Below, piece after piece: positions 63,784 through 64,000 of a DNA stretch of 64,000 nt. The first letter of the stretch is position 1, and every line of letters starts with the position of its first letter. The position numbers and the translations under genes are program-made. This stretch comes from Pararhizobium gei (GTDB lineage Bacteria; Pseudomonadota; Alphaproteobacteria; Rhizobiales; Rhizobiaceae): NCBI RefSeq assembly GCF_029223885.1, contig NZ_CP119409.1:894001-958000 (forward strand). The letters run 5' to 3'. Below the pieces are notes generated by a model. It was not told the origin of the DNA, ran no database searches, and saw only the letters and a program-made list of their open reading frames with translations.

Positions 63784-64000
63784 TCAGATGTAGGGAGAGG
63801 CACAGAAGCGGCGGTGACCGCGAAACGAGCGGTAGGTATTGTCCTGCGCGTTGTAGGAGCGATACCGGTCGGAACACCATTGGACGTGCGCATCCTCGGT
63901 ATAGGCTGCTTCCGCGGCAAATTGCCGGTCTGGGGAAAGCTTGTCTTGCTCCGGTTCCGGGAGAGACACCACAACCGGCGGCTCACACCGGCGGCGGGGG
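63784..64000 (-). CDS. BA14K-family protein, 5' end beyond window
   Basis: The frame is open to the right edge. The C-terminus HVQWCSDRYRSYNAQDNTYR then SFRGHRRFCASPY is the BA14K signature (two Cys, RSY/TYRSF). These are small exported proteins, lectin-like in Brucella, present in many copies in Rhizobiales. Upstream sequence is Pro/Glu-rich. The start lies outside the window. Confidence 0.85.
   Translation of the reverse strand, partial: PRRRCEPPVVVSLPEPEQDKLSPDRQFAAEAAYTEDAHVQWCSDRYRSYNAQDNTYRSFRGHRRFCASPYI

Overview
The window is a piece of a Rhizobiaceae-type alphaproteobacterial chromosome (Rhizobium/Agrobacterium/Sinorhizobium group). Three things support this: a complete rkpA-G-H-I-J capsule (K-antigen) operon; the block murA - DUF2948 - hisD - UPF0262 - low-MW phosphatase - infA - maf - yacG - tRNA-Phe; and the run lysC - ptsP - prfA - prmC - DUF4167 - clpB. 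Species cannot be fixed from the sequence alone.

Layout. 1-3.2 kb: the tail of an unknown gene, an Rrf2 regulator, an arabinose-5-phosphate isomerase (KdsD/KpsF, first step to Kdo) and a KpsC-like Kdo transferase. 3.2-4.3 kb: an IS630-family insertion sequence sitting exactly in the 3-bp gap between two convergent genes. 4.3-17.1 kb (minus strand): rkpA (2520-residue type I polyketide/fatty-acid synthase), rkpG (alpha-oxoamine synthase), rkpH (short-chain reductase), rkpI (membrane LTA-synthase/sulfatase-fold protein) and rkpJ (KpsS-like). Together they look like a pathway that builds and decorates a lipid anchor for a Kdo-linked capsule.

17.1-18.25 kb: a mostly non-coding stretch with one small coiled-coil gene that has a perfect rhizobial SOS box upstream. 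18.28-35.53 kb: a 17.2-kb integrated element bounded by a 19-bp att core inside tRNA-Thr(GGT). It carries integrase, excisionase-like genes, a set of small unknowns, a 380-bp array of about a dozen hairpins, tape measure (with an embedded M15 peptidase), terminase, head-tail connector genes, tail tube, HNH, HK97-type capsid, protease and portal, plus three genes next to the tRNA. Gene order is shuffled relative to HK97-like phages. Lysis, tail-tip, replication and repressor genes are not recognisable, so it is a remnant or a capsid-bearing satellite. A palindrome (core TCGCCAAGTTGGCGA) occurs six times in the element, in two clusters that overlap gene stop codons.

35.7-41.8 kb: the housekeeping murA-to-tRNA-Phe block. 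42-45.8 kb: a GST with its divergent HxlR regulator, an AT-rich orphan membrane protein, PPK2, CsbD and a YciE-like ferritin-fold protein. 46.1-58.7 kb: lysC, ptsP, prfA, prmC, DUF4167, a SulP transporter, clpB and a 1-Cys peroxiredoxin. 59-64 kb: pxpA, DUF1206, a hypothetical, a CHASE4-GGDEF-EAL protein and the end of a BA14K-family gene running off the window.
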